From a virus, in IMG/VR virus record IMGVR_UViG_3300014711_000010, positions 1 to 20,397 of that record: DNA of 20,397 bases. One strand, 5' to 3'. Every line of letters starts with the position of its first letter. The stretch's first letter is position 1. Positions 1-6,647 of the stretch are shown here, piece by piece. Under the pieces are notes generated by a model that was not told the origin of the DNA, did not search any database, and saw only the letters and a list, made by a program, of their open reading frames with translations. Both the position numbers and the translations under genes were made by a program.

Positions 1-1
1 C

Positions 2-775
2 AGTAACGGTGTGAGCTTTGGATTGAATGGTTCGACCATCACAGCTAGTGTCGCTGGTGGTGGAGGTGGTGGTGTGACCACCCCCTACTTCGAGCCGTAC
101 CAACTTGGTAACAACACATCCATCTTCGCATTCGGTCAGAACACAATCTATCTGCAACCAGTGTTGCCGCCTGATAACGTGGTTGTCAGCAACATCGAGT
201 ATCAAATGTCGCTTGCTACGACGACCGCTGGCGTGGGTTCCGCAGTAGTTCAGCGCACGATTGATTATGGTTTGTATGAGTACGGTACTGGAGCATCTAG
301 TGCGTCTTTGACGTTGCTCGGCTCCAGCCAGATGGTCATCGGTGTGTATGTTAACAGCAACGTTTCCGCTGGCTACACGATCAGCCAAGGTACGGCAAGC
401 TATACGACTTCTAGCGCAGGCACAGCGGTCAACTCTGTGCTGTCTGGTCAGAAGTATATGTACTTCCCATTCTCTACCACTCTGAATGCCGGTGGCAACT
501 ACCAATGGGCTATTCGTATGTCGAGTGCCAGCACCTTGACCTCAACACCAAACGCAGCGTTCGGTATGGTCATCCTGACACACCAGACAGCGACCACATG
601 GGGTAAGTTGAAAACAAGCGGTGCGTCTATCTCTGCTGCGTCCTACCTTGAAGAGTTTGACGGTCGCGTTTACACAGCTACATCGTCCAACCTGCCCAAT
701 GTATTTGCTGAGTCGAACTGCTCAGTTATGAACAGCAAGGCGCGTATGTACCTCAAGTTTGAAAACGAAGCATGA
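2..775 (+). CDS. Virion structural protein, 5'-truncated by window edge
   Basis: The reading frame is open from base 2, so the true start is probably outside the window; a GTG at 11 is the first possible internal start. The visible N-terminus reads SNGVSFGLNGSTITASV followed by a run of six glycines. From memory, this serine-glycine-valine segment recurs in tandem in large environmental phage structural proteins, which makes a longer upstream repeat region likely. The remaining ~230 residues are rich in Thr, Ser, Gly and Tyr with few charged residues, as expected of a beta-sandwich virion or appendage domain. There is no signal peptide or catalytic motif. It ends in TGA overlapping the ATG of the 41-codon ORF that follows. 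Function is inferred from composition and context. It could be a head fibre, tail fibre or baseplate-like protein. Confidence 0.7.
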   Translation, partial: SNGVSFGLNGSTITASVAGGGGGGVTTPYFEPYQLGNNTSIFAFGQNTIYLQPVLPPDNVVVSNIEYQMSLATTTAGVGSAVVQRTIDYGLYEYGTGASSASLTLLGSSQMVIGVYVNSNVSAGYTISQGTASYTTSSAGTAVNSVLSGQKYMYFPFSTTLNAGGNYQWAIRMSSASTLTSTPNAAFGMVILTHQTATTWGKLKTSGASISAASYLEEFDGRVYTATSSNLPNVFAESNCSVMNSKARMYLKFENEA

Positions 776-897
776 TGCCTTTTGAACACAGAGTCATTGA
801 TGGGATTACCTACTACCTATTGGTTGATGTTGGGTATGGGTATTACATCGTTGTTCCAGAAGGTGCGACGGCAACGCAAGTTATTTTCGTAGGGTGA
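772..897 (+). CDS. Small 41-aa hypothetical protein
   Basis: This short ORF starts at ATG 772, overlapping the stop of the preceding structural gene in an ATGATG arrangement, and ends at TGA 895-897 just before the glycosyltransferase start. It fills what would otherwise be a 124-nt gap in a region where genes are otherwise packed end to end. The product is rich in Tyr, Val, Ile and Gly (ITYYLLVDVGYGYYIVV in the middle), so it is probably a small beta-structured domain rather than a membrane helix. The upstream Shine-Dalgarno signal is weak (GAA-rich), so translation would rely on coupling. No family is recognised. Its reality rests on spacing and overlap only. Confidence 0.5.
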   Translation: MMPFEHRVIDGITYYLLVDVGYGYYIVVPEGATATQVIFVG

Positions 898-899
898 CG

Positions 900-1631
900 A
901 TGGAACCTCAAATCATAAGTTCATACGATGGTGGCGCTCATAACGCTGACCTGAACAAGACCATCAGCCGCCTGTCCAAGACGGGCAGCTACAAGGATAT
1001 GTCTTGCGTGATGATCGTGCCTTGCTTCGGGTCTATCCCGACCAAGGCGGTTGCATCATGGATGAACCTGTATTCACCGCCGAATGGCAAGTTCACCCGC
1101 TTGTTTGCGGTAGGAATGGAAGTCGGACACGCTTTCAGCACCGCTATCGAGTCGATTCTGGCGCATCCAGACATGCGAAACTGGAAGTACATCCTTACTA
1201 TTGAGCATGACAACTTGCCTCCACCGGACGGTATTGTGAAGCTCTTGGAGTCAATGGATGCCCACCCCGAATACGCCTGTATCGGTGGCCTGTACTTCAC
1301 TCAGGGGCCAGGCGGTTGCGCTCAGATTTGGGGTGATCCGAAAGACCCTGTTCTGAACTACCGCCCACAAATTCCAATTCCCAACACAGTACAGGAATGC
1401 TGCGGTACGGGCATGGGATTCAACCTGTGGCGCATGGAAATGTTCAAGGACAAGCGCATCAAGCGTCCGTTGTTTGAGACAAAGACGCAAGGCGGCGTTG
1501 CTACACAGGATTTGGCATTTTGGACAGAGGCACGAAAGTACGGCTACCGCTGTGCAATTGATACTTCAGTGAAGGTCGGGCACTATGACCTCGACGGTAA
1601 ACGCGGGGGCATCCCCGACCATGTATGGTAA
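900..1631 (+). CDS. GT-A-type glycosyltransferase (family 2-like)
   Basis: Predicted nucleotide-sugar glycosyltransferase of 243 residues. The N-terminal half reads SCVMIVPCFG (about 35-44), a typical first strand of a GT-A fold. EHDNLPP at about 102-108 fills the position of the DXD metal and nucleotide binding motif. GTGMGFNLWR at about 169-178 and TQDLAFW at about 202-208 match the acceptor-side loop and catalytic acidic residue region. VGHYD at about 226-230 supplies the terminal His often used as a metal ligand. Start: ATG 900 has AGGG 6 nt upstream, whereas the alternative GTG at 894 has no usable spacing. The end overlaps the methyltransferase start by 7 nt, so the two are probably co-translated. 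Likely role: adding sugar to virion proteins or to host surface glycan. The fold is fairly sure; donor and acceptor are unknown. Confidence 0.8.
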   Translation: MEPQIISSYDGGAHNADLNKTISRLSKTGSYKDMSCVMIVPCFGSIPTKAVASWMNLYSPPNGKFTRLFAVGMEVGHAFSTAIESILAHPDMRNWKYILTIEHDNLPPPDGIVKLLESMDAHPEYACIGGLYFTQGPGGCAQIWGDPKDPVLNYRPQIPIPNTVQECCGTGMGFNLWRMEMFKDKRIKRPLFETKTQGGVATQDLAFWTEARKYGYRCAIDTSVKVGHYDLDGKRGGIPDHVW

Positions 1632-2182
1632 CTAAGAAGAAACCTGCTCCGACACGCTTGGATATTGGCTGCGGCTCAAAGAAGCGTGAGGGCTTCCACG
1701 GTGTCGATCAATATGCGATGGACGGTGTTGATACTGTCCTGAAGATTGGTTCTGCTAAGTGGCCCTTTGCTGATGACTCGATTGAGGAAGTAGTTTCCAG
1801 CCACTTTGTTGAACACCTGACAGCAAACGAGCGCGTTCACTTCTACAACGAACTCCATCGTGTAATGAAGAAGGGTGCCAAGGCAACAATCATCGTGCCG
1901 CATTGGGCTTCTAACCGTGCGTATGGTGATCCAACCCATCAATGGCCTCCAGTGGCTGAGATGAGTTTCTACTACCTGTCTAAAGCTTGGCGCACAGAGC
2001 AAGCGCCGCACACAGATAAGAAGTGGAACAAGGACGGTTTTTCGTGTGATTTTCAGGCTACTTGGGGCTACAGCTTCACGCCTGAGCTTTCGCTGCGTAA
2101 CCAAGAATACATCCAATTTGCGCTTGCAAACTACAAGGAAGCGGCGCAAGACCTGCACGCAACTTTGACCAAAGTGGGGTAA
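1625..2182 (+). CDS. Class I SAM-dependent methyltransferase
   Basis: A 185-residue Rossmann-fold methyltransferase. Motif I is LDIGCG at residues 12-17, followed by an acidic residue at the end of strand 2 (GVDQ, D28). SSHFVEHL at 58-65 is the strand 4 region, and VMKKGAKATIIVPHW at 80-94 is the helix D and strand 5 region usual in small methyltransferases. GDPTHQWP at 101-108 is a segment I recall from phage and metagenomic predicted methyltransferases of this type. The length is that of a minimal catalytic domain without a target-recognition domain, so a DNA methyltransferase is unlikely (no NPPY or PC motif). It overlaps the glycosyltransferase by 7 nt and lacks a clear ribosome binding site, suggesting coupling. 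By context it may methylate a sugar made by its neighbour; the substrate is not shown by the sequence. Confidence 0.8.
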   Translation: MVTKKKPAPTRLDIGCGSKKREGFHGVDQYAMDGVDTVLKIGSAKWPFADDSIEEVVSSHFVEHLTANERVHFYNELHRVMKKGAKATIIVPHWASNRAYGDPTHQWPPVAEMSFYYLSKAWRTEQAPHTDKKWNKDGFSCDFQATWGYSFTPELSLRNQEYIQFALANYKEAAQDLHATLTKVG

Positions 2183-2185
2183 AAC

Positions 2186-2770
2186 GTGACTACGGCCTTT
2201 CAATCTGGAGCATTCCAGGCTGATTCATTTCAGATTGATAGTGCCCTAGGTTCGTTCACGCTCACCGCTGACTCGGTAAGCTACACCTACTCCGGTGTAG
2301 CGGCACTTCTTTCCAAGACAAGCATCCTATCAGCAGAAGCCGGTTCCTACACCTTCACCGGTGTAGCGGCTTCGCTGTTAAAGACACGGGTGCTATCTGG
2401 TGAGGTCGGATCGTATGTTCTGACCGGTGTAGCTGCCACTCTCACCTACACCCCCGCTGGTGCCTACTCGCTGACCGCTGATGCGGGTTCCTACACGCTC
2501 ACCGGTTCTGACGCCACACTCACCAAGAGTCGTGTGCTTACCGCAGAGGCGGGTTCTTACACTTTGACAGGTAAGAATGCCACGCTATCATGGGCTGCTG
2601 TCGGTAGTGCCGTGTGGCCCGATCCGTCAGATGTGAGACTCGGTGTGGCATACGGTCCTACCGGTACGGAGTATGTTGGTACAGCGCCGGCAAACCGACT
2701 GAAACGCTGGACAGGTAGTGCTTGGGAAACTAACGGGCTGAGAAGCTGGAACGGATCATCATGGGTATAA
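2186..2770 (+). CDS. Repeat-containing beta-rich virion protein
   Basis: A 194-residue protein starting at GTG 2186, with GGGG and A-rich sequence just upstream and no better ATG in frame. The N-terminus (AFQSGAFQADSFQ) is a short Phe-Gln repeat. Residues 26-134 hold five copies of a motif close to LTAEAGSYTLTGxxATL, with starts near residues 26, 48, 70, 96 and 118, so a period of about 22 with one 26-residue spacing. The C-terminus ends in a Trp-rich segment, RLKRWTGSAWETNG then RSWNGSSWV. There is no signal peptide or enzyme motif. Such repeats fit short beta-hairpins or a fibrous virion appendage. Its place directly after the glycosyltransferase and methyltransferase makes it, or a neighbour, a possible glycan acceptor; that is inference. 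Confidence 0.7.
   Translation: MTTAFQSGAFQADSFQIDSALGSFTLTADSVSYTYSGVAALLSKTSILSAEAGSYTFTGVAASLLKTRVLSGEVGSYVLTGVAATLTYTPAGAYSLTADAGSYTLTGSDATLTKSRVLTAEAGSYTLTGKNATLSWAAVGSAVWPDPSDVRLGVAYGPTGTEYVGTAPANRLKRWTGSAWETNGLRSWNGSSWV
2261..2587 (+). repeat. Five tandem ~66-nt coding repeats (22-aa units)
   Basis: Five in-frame units encode variants of LTAEAGSYTLTG..ATL. The DNA has diverged between units, although the first two keep CTACACC...GGTGTAG inverted repeats at 2281-2300 and 2347-2366. Unit starts are at about 2261, 2327, 2393, 2471 and 2537, so the third unit is followed by an extra 12 nt. Confidence 0.75.
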
Positions 2771-3087
2771 AACGACTTGCTCAAAGTGCTGTCGGTACGG
2801 GTGCAGGGACGCTGCTTTACACCGTTCCGACCTCCTACCGCACCAACGTCACCAACATTGATGTGGGTAACACCACTTCTGCGGCTATCAATTTCACCCT
2901 GTATTTGGTGGATTCCGGTGGGTCCACATCAGCAAGTAATATGCTGTTCCCCACAGTCAGCATCCCCGCGAACACAATGATCCAGTGGACGGGGTTGCAG
3001 CAGATCAGTGCTGGAGCGTTCATCAAGGCTGTCGGTAGTGCTGCCGGTATCACGGTCAATATCACCGGCGATGAGGTGCGAGAATGA
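2761..3087 (+). CDS. Small beta-rich virion protein
   Basis: A 108-residue protein beginning at ATG 2761, which overlaps the end of the repeat protein gene by 10 nt. The sequence alternates small polar and hydrophobic residues (LLYTVPTSYRTNVTNIDVGN, then INFTLYLVDSGG and MIQWTGLQQISAGAFIKAVG). This is the pattern of an immunoglobulin-like or jelly-roll domain often found in phage decoration or fibre-associated proteins. There are no cysteines, signal peptide or membrane segment. The stop overlaps the next start in an ATGA junction. No named family is recognised; the virion assignment rests on composition and neighbours. Confidence 0.65.
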   Translation: MGIKRLAQSAVGTGAGTLLYTVPTSYRTNVTNIDVGNTTSAAINFTLYLVDSGGSTSASNMLFPTVSIPANTMIQWTGLQQISAGAFIKAVGSAAGITVNITGDEVRE

Positions 3088-3845
3088 TCAATCAATATCC
3101 TCAAGACTCATCTAGTTACGGTGTCAAGGTCGCCCGAGGCGTCATTGCAGGTGCTCAACCTTTCGGTGCATTCGGTGAAGCTACACCTACCGGAGCCACT
3201 ACAGACAACGTGATCTGGGCTAACGGCGCATTTGTGAATCCGGCTGCTGCTGGTATCCAGTTGAGTCTTGTCAGCACCTCGGCTAATGATGCTGCTGCCG
3301 GAACAGGTATTCGGACAGTTGAGATTCAATACCTTGACGCTAACCTAGCCGAGCAGACCGAAGTGGTGACACTCAATGGATTAGCTGCCGTTACGACAGT
3401 TGCCGCCAATATAAGGTTCATTAACGGTTTTCACATGAAGACCTACGGATCGGGCAAGTCCGCCGCTGGAATCATCACGGCAACCAATACCGGTGTCACC
3501 TACGCTCAGATTAACGCAACCAAGACACGGGCTGCTTGTAGTGCCCGAATGGTGCCAGCGGGAAAGAAACTGTTCATTGATTCGCTTTTTGCGGGTGCCA
3601 CCAGTGGGTCAGCCGCTGCGAAAGTGACTGTTCAGATTTGCGCTAGTAAACTCGGCTCTATTGACTACACGGCTGATAGCATCTTTATTCCCTACGGTGC
3701 TGCAAGCTACCAAGACAACTCCGGTGGTCTGAGCGTGTCAGCACCACTGGTTTTTACCGAAGGTACTGCCGTTGCAATGGTCTATACGACCGATAAGGCT
3801 GCTACCATCTCCGGCTCTTGGTTTGGCTGGTTGGAGAACGCATGA
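3084..3845 (+). CDS. Probable virion structural protein
   Basis: A 253-residue protein starting at ATG 3084, with GAGG 7 nt upstream and a 4-nt ATGA overlap with the preceding gene. It is rich in Ala, Gly, Thr and Ser with few charges, and has regular beta-type stretches (GIRTVEIQYLDANL, KVTVQICASK, AVAMVYTTDK). There is no catalytic motif, signal peptide or membrane helix. It lies at the end of a run of three overlapping beta-rich genes and before the small protein and zinc-ribbon genes that lead to the scaffold. A head-decoration, fibre or attachment role is likely but not shown. No family is recognised. Confidence 0.65.
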   Translation: MINQYPQDSSSYGVKVARGVIAGAQPFGAFGEATPTGATTDNVIWANGAFVNPAAAGIQLSLVSTSANDAAAGTGIRTVEIQYLDANLAEQTEVVTLNGLAAVTTVAANIRFINGFHMKTYGSGKSAAGIITATNTGVTYAQINATKTRAACSARMVPAGKKLFIDSLFAGATSGSAAAKVTVQICASKLGSIDYTADSIFIPYGAASYQDNSGGLSVSAPLVFTEGTAVAMVYTTDKAATISGSWFGWLENA

Positions 3846-4084
3846 CACCAGAACTTCAAAAATACTACGAAGATCGCCTAGCCATGTGCGGCTCACCCGC
3901 ATGGCGCGAACTGATGAAAGACATTGAGGGGATGCTCAAAGCCACTGACACCCTCTCGTCTGTGACTGCATCTCACTCTTTGGACTTCCGTAAGGGTGAG
4001 GTGTCAATGATGCGCTGGATGCTGTCCATCGCTGACGTTAGTGAAGAATCATATATGAGGTTGCAAGATGCGAGTAATGAATGA
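3842..4084 (+). CDS. Small helical conserved-looking phage protein
   Basis: An 80-residue, mostly helical, charged protein (MTPELQKYYEDRL at the start, then FRKGEVSMMRWMLSIADVSE). The start at ATG 3842 is chosen over one 24 nt upstream because it forms the ATGA overlap with the preceding gene and has GGAG 5 nt upstream. It resembles, from memory, small proteins found just before scaffold genes in podovirus-like phages, but I cannot name a family. Its 3' end overlaps the zinc-ribbon gene by 17 nt. A role in head assembly or portal-adjacent structure is only suggested by position. Confidence 0.6.
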   Translation: MTPELQKYYEDRLAMCGSPAWRELMKDIEGMLKATDTLSSVTASHSLDFRKGEVSMMRWMLSIADVSEESYMRLQDASNE

Positions 4085-4298
4085 CTTCTGTTGCGGTGAC
4101 TGCGGTGCAGTGACCGAGAAGCTGGTGGATCTTGAGTTCAAGACCATTGAGTGCCCTGAATGCGGTGGAAACGCTACTTTGTTGCAAGCGATGCCAACCG
4201 TGAAACTTGAGGGTATTACGGGCGCTTTCCCTGGTGCCGCAGACCGTTGGGCACGAATCCGCGAAGAAAACGCTAGGATCAAGGGCAAACGCGCTTGA
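4068..4298 (+). CDS. FmdB-like zinc-ribbon protein
   Basis: A 76-residue protein with two CxxC knuckles: C9-GD-C12 and C29-PE-C32, the second followed by Gly-Gly. The knuckle spacing, the acidic segment between them and the later Met-Pro then GITGAFPG segment resemble the FmdB family zinc ribbons of bacteria. The C-terminus (DRWARIREENARIKGKRA) is a basic helix that could bind nucleic acid or protein. The start at ATG 4068 has GAGG 7 nt upstream; an ATG at 4077 in the same frame is less well placed. The last codons overlap the -35 element of the promoter that follows. A zinc-binding regulator or assembly factor is plausible; the target is unknown. Confidence 0.75.
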   Translation: MRVMNDFCCGDCGAVTEKLVDLEFKTIECPECGGNATLLQAMPTVKLEGITGAFPGAADRWARIREENARIKGKRA

Positions 4299-4322
4299 CT
4301 ATACGGTCTTTTGTGATATAAA
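4295..4322 (+). promoter_or_regulatory. Sigma70-like promoter before scaffold and capsid
   Basis: A TTGACT -35 box at 4295-4300 and a TATAAA -10 box at 4317-4322 are separated by 16 nt. TG at 4314-4315 sits one base before the -10 box, giving an extended -10 element. Transcription would start near 4329 and give a leader of about 73 nt before the scaffold ATG. It lies in the largest non-coding gap of the plus-strand block (4299-4401), exactly before the genes needed in highest amount. The leader has a weak imperfect hairpin (CCACT at 4335-4339 with AGTGG at 4356-4360). Confidence 0.65.
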
Positions 4323-4401
4323 TTGAAGTACGACCCACTACAACTCGTTCAGAGCAGTGGATTTAATTAACCCGACAACCCATTTGGGCCGGAGAGGAAG
4401 T

Positions 4402-5163
4402 ATGGCTGAGATCAATGATTTAGATGACAACTCTGACGTAGGTGAACTTGAGGCTGTTGAGAAACAGATCGAACAAGTTCCCCCACCGCAAGCAGAGCCT
4501 GAGTTACCTGAGAAATATCGCGGCAAGTCTGTCGCTGATGTGGTCAAGATGCACCAAGAGGCTGAAAAGCTCATTGGTCGCTCGATGAACGAGGTACATG
4601 AGGTTCGTAAACTTGCTGATGAACTCATCAAGTCACAGTTGACCCCGAAGCCAAAAGTCGAGGAAGCGAAGCCTGTAGATTTTTTTGAGAATCCCCAGGA
4701 AGCGATTCGACAGCAGATTGAGAACAATCCGCGAGTGCTGGCAGCAGAGCAGTATGCGAAGCAGGTGCAAGCGGAACAGGCAAAGCAGAGGCTGAATCAG
4801 CTTCATCCAGACGTTCATCAGATCGTCGCAAATGAAGACTTCCGCAACTGGATTGCCGCCAGTAAGGTCCGTCAGCAACTGTTCCAACAGGCTGATTCTT
4901 ACGATCTCGATGCTGCTAATGAACTGCTTTCGACCTACAAGGAACTACGCGCCGTGAAACAACAGCGTGAAACAGCAGTGGATAACACTGCTCGTGACGC
5001 GACGTTGAAGCAGGTGGCAGTAGATGCTGGTGGGTCAGGAGAGAGTACCAAAAAGATTTACCGACGCGCAGACCTCATCCGTCTGAAGATGCGTGATCCG
5101 GCGAAGTACGAAGCCATGCAAGACGAAATTCTTGATGCTTATGCTACGGGTCGAGTTAAATAA
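4402..5163 (+). CDS. Capsid scaffolding protein
   Basis: A 253-residue, highly charged, helical protein directly upstream of the major capsid gene, the usual place of a scaffold. The N-terminus is acidic (about residues 1-35), then PEKYRGKSVADVVKMHQEAE, a segment common in podovirus scaffolds, then Gln, Glu, Lys and Ala-rich coiled-coil-like stretches. The C-terminus is basic and helical (IYRRADLIRLKMRDPAKYEA), matching the coat-binding end of scaffolds. Start: ATG 4402 is preceded by GGAGAGGAAG; a frame extension back to 4357 lacks such a site. It should direct procapsid assembly with the coat protein and then leave or be cleaved. Assignment rests on order, composition and remembered family resemblance. 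Confidence 0.82.
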   Translation: MAEINDLDDNSDVGELEAVEKQIEQVPPPQAEPELPEKYRGKSVADVVKMHQEAEKLIGRSMNEVHEVRKLADELIKSQLTPKPKVEEAKPVDFFENPQEAIRQQIENNPRVLAAEQYAKQVQAEQAKQRLNQLHPDVHQIVANEDFRNWIAASKVRQQLFQQADSYDLDAANELLSTYKELRAVKQQRETAVDNTARDATLKQVAVDAGGSGESTKKIYRRADLIRLKMRDPAKYEAMQDEILDAYATGRVK

Positions 5164-5185
5164 GTTCATTTTTTAGGAGTCCATC

Positions 5186-6217
5186 ATGGGCCTGGGTACA
5201 AATCAAGTCACCACCGCAGTTGCCAATAACTTCATTCCCGAGTTGTGGAGTGATGAGGTCATTGCCGTTTACAAACAAAAATTGGTTCTTGCCAATCTGG
5301 TCACGAAGATCAGCTTCAAGGGCAAGAAGGGCGATACGCTGCACATTCCAGTGCCCGCCCGTGGTTCCGCATCCTCCAAGGCTGCGAACACCCAAGTTAC
5401 TCTGATCGCTTCGACCAACAGCACCGTTGACGTGCTGATCGACAAGCACTACGAGTACAGCAAGCTGTACGAAGACATTGCTGAAATGCAAGCTCTGTCG
5501 TCCATGCGTAAGTTCTACACCGAAGACGCTGGCTACGCTCTGGCGAAGCAAGTGGATCAGCACCTGCACCTGTTGGGCGCTGGCTTCAACGGTGGCACGA
5601 TCTCTGCTGCTGCCGCCTACGAAAAGGCCGTGATCGGTGGCGACGGTTCCACCAACTTCTCGGGCGCAACCCCCGGTAACGGTACGGCTCTGACCGATGC
5701 CGGTATCCGTCGCATGATCCAGACTCTGGAAGATGCTGACCTGAACAGCGATGAACTGTCTCTGGTCATTCCTCCCGTCGAGTCCAACGTGCTGCGCGGT
5801 ATCGCTCGCTTCACCGAGCAAGCGTTCCGTGGTGACGGTTCCACCATCTCCACCGGTCGCTTGGGCAACCTGTACGGTGTGGAAGTGTTCACCTCCACCA
5901 ACTGCCCGTGGATTCACGTTAACAGCGTGACCTCCACTCAGTCCGTCACCTTCTCGTCCACTGCCCCCACCGGTGCCGCATACGTTGACGAATTGGGCAA
6001 CACCGTGGACTGGTCCACTTCGACCCCCACCGATACCAAGTACCGCGCTGGCATGATCTTGCACAAGGATGCAATGGCCCACGCTGAACAGCAAGGTATC
6101 CGTAGCCAGTCGCAGTACAAGCAAGAGTACCTCGGTACTCTGGTGACTTCCGACACCATCTACGGTGTGAAGGAACTGCGCGATTACGCTGCTCTGGCGT
6201 TCGTTGTACCCGCCTAA
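5186..6217 (+). CDS. Major capsid protein (probable HK97 fold)
   Basis: A 343-residue protein forming the phage head shell. The N-terminal region NFIPELWSDEVIAVYKQKLV (about 15-34), then the KGKKGDTLHIPVP segment and DVLIDKHYEYSKLYEDI, match the opening helix, E-loop and beta regions of phage coat proteins that I know from podovirus-like genomes. Length fits the family. AGGAG lies 6 nt before ATG 5186. Codon choice is strongly biased (many CTG, AAG, ACC, GGT and TCC), stronger than in flanking genes, as expected for the most abundant protein. It follows the scaffold by 22 nt and is closed by a UUCG hairpin at 6223-6242. No protease or decoration domain is fused to it. Confidence 0.9.
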   Translation: MGLGTNQVTTAVANNFIPELWSDEVIAVYKQKLVLANLVTKISFKGKKGDTLHIPVPARGSASSKAANTQVTLIASTNSTVDVLIDKHYEYSKLYEDIAEMQALSSMRKFYTEDAGYALAKQVDQHLHLLGAGFNGGTISAAAAYEKAVIGGDGSTNFSGATPGNGTALTDAGIRRMIQTLEDADLNSDELSLVIPPVESNVLRGIARFTEQAFRGDGSTISTGRLGNLYGVEVFTSTNCPWIHVNSVTSTQSVTFSSTAPTGAAYVDELGNTVDWSTSTPTDTKYRAGMILHKDAMAHAEQQGIRSQSQYKQEYLGTLVTSDTIYGVKELRDYAALAFVVPA

Positions 6218-6222
6218 TTGAT

Positions 6223-6242
6223 CTAGGGGCTTCGGCCCCTAG
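6223..6242 (+). terminator. UUCG-loop hairpin after the capsid gene
   Basis: A perfect 8-bp stem, CTAGGGGC with GCCCCTAG, closes a TTCG loop; C(UUCG)G is an exceptionally stable tetraloop. Only TCTTTG follows, so the U-tract is poor. It probably acts as a partial terminator or as a 3' stability element for the capsid message, leaving read-through to the next gene. Confidence 0.7.
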
Positions 6243-6269
6243 TCTTTGATCAACTTAGAAAGGACAATC

Positions 6270-6614
6270 ATGGCTTTTACTACCGCTACCGTCGCCAGTG
6301 TCGAGCAAGGCACGAAGCAGCTTCAGGGTGCATTCTCTGAAATGTGGGCTGTCAAGCTGACAGTGGACCCCGCATCCATTGCTGCTGGTGCTGAAGATAC
6401 TGCTACTTTCACCATCCCCGGCGTTGCCTTGGGTGATATGGTTCTGGGTGTTGCACCCGGCGTATCCCTGACCGCCACTGGTGAAATTGCTGTCGATTCG
6501 TGGATTTCCGCTGCGAATACCCTGACCATTCGCCTCACGAACCTCCACGCTGCGTCTGCTGCCGACTTGGGTTCTTCCACTTGGAAGGTCCTGATCGGTC
6601 GCCCATCCTGGTAA
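6270..6614 (+). CDS. Probable capsid decoration protein
   Basis: A 114-residue, beta-rich protein directly after the capsid gene. Start: ATG 6270 has AAAGGA about 5 nt upstream; the frame extends back to 6246 without a ribosome binding site. The sequence (VKLTVDPASIAAGAEDTATF, then GVALGDMVLGVAPGV and AANTLTIRLTN) has the alternating pattern of an immunoglobulin-like sandwich and resembles small post-capsid proteins in related phages. No cysteines or membrane segment. It is bracketed by two UUCG hairpins, so it may be made in amounts near those of the capsid. A head decoration or cement role is the most likely. The alternative is a minor structural protein. Confidence 0.7.
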   Translation: MAFTTATVASVEQGTKQLQGAFSEMWAVKLTVDPASIAAGAEDTATFTIPGVALGDMVLGVAPGVSLTATGEIAVDSWISAANTLTIRLTNLHAASAADLGSSTWKVLIGRPSW

Positions 6615-6622
6615 TCAACCGG

Positions 6623-6647
6623 ACCCCGCTTCGGCGGGGTTTCTTTT
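6623..6647 (+). terminator. Rho-independent terminator with UUCG loop
   Basis: A 7-bp stem, ACCCCGC with GCGGGGT, closes a TTCG loop (6630-6633) and is followed at once by TTCTTTT. Strong stem, stable tetraloop and U-tract make this a good intrinsic terminator after the decoration gene. The ATG of the next gene begins at 6648, right at the end of the U-tract. Confidence 0.85.

Noticed and set aside
1625-2182. Methyltransferase as a DNA-modifying or anti-restriction enzyme
   Set aside because: No NPPY, DPPY or PC catalytic motif and no target-recognition region; small size and sugar-enzyme neighbour favour another substrate.
1676-2203. A 175-codon minus-strand frame across the methyltransferase
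   Set aside because: The plus strand carries clear methyltransferase motifs; the antisense product has no family features.
2595-3042. Repeated 14-mer GCTGTCGGTAGTGC near 2597 and 3028
   Set aside because: It encodes the same short Val-Gly-Ser-Ala stretch in two Gly/Ser-rich proteins and has no symmetry or flanking signal; shared codon use explains it.
5156-6124. A 322-codon open frame on the minus strand across the major capsid gene
   Set aside because: It is antisense to a strongly supported capsid gene with biased codons, which commonly leaves long antisense frames open. The product is Gly, Val and His-rich with no recognisable motif.
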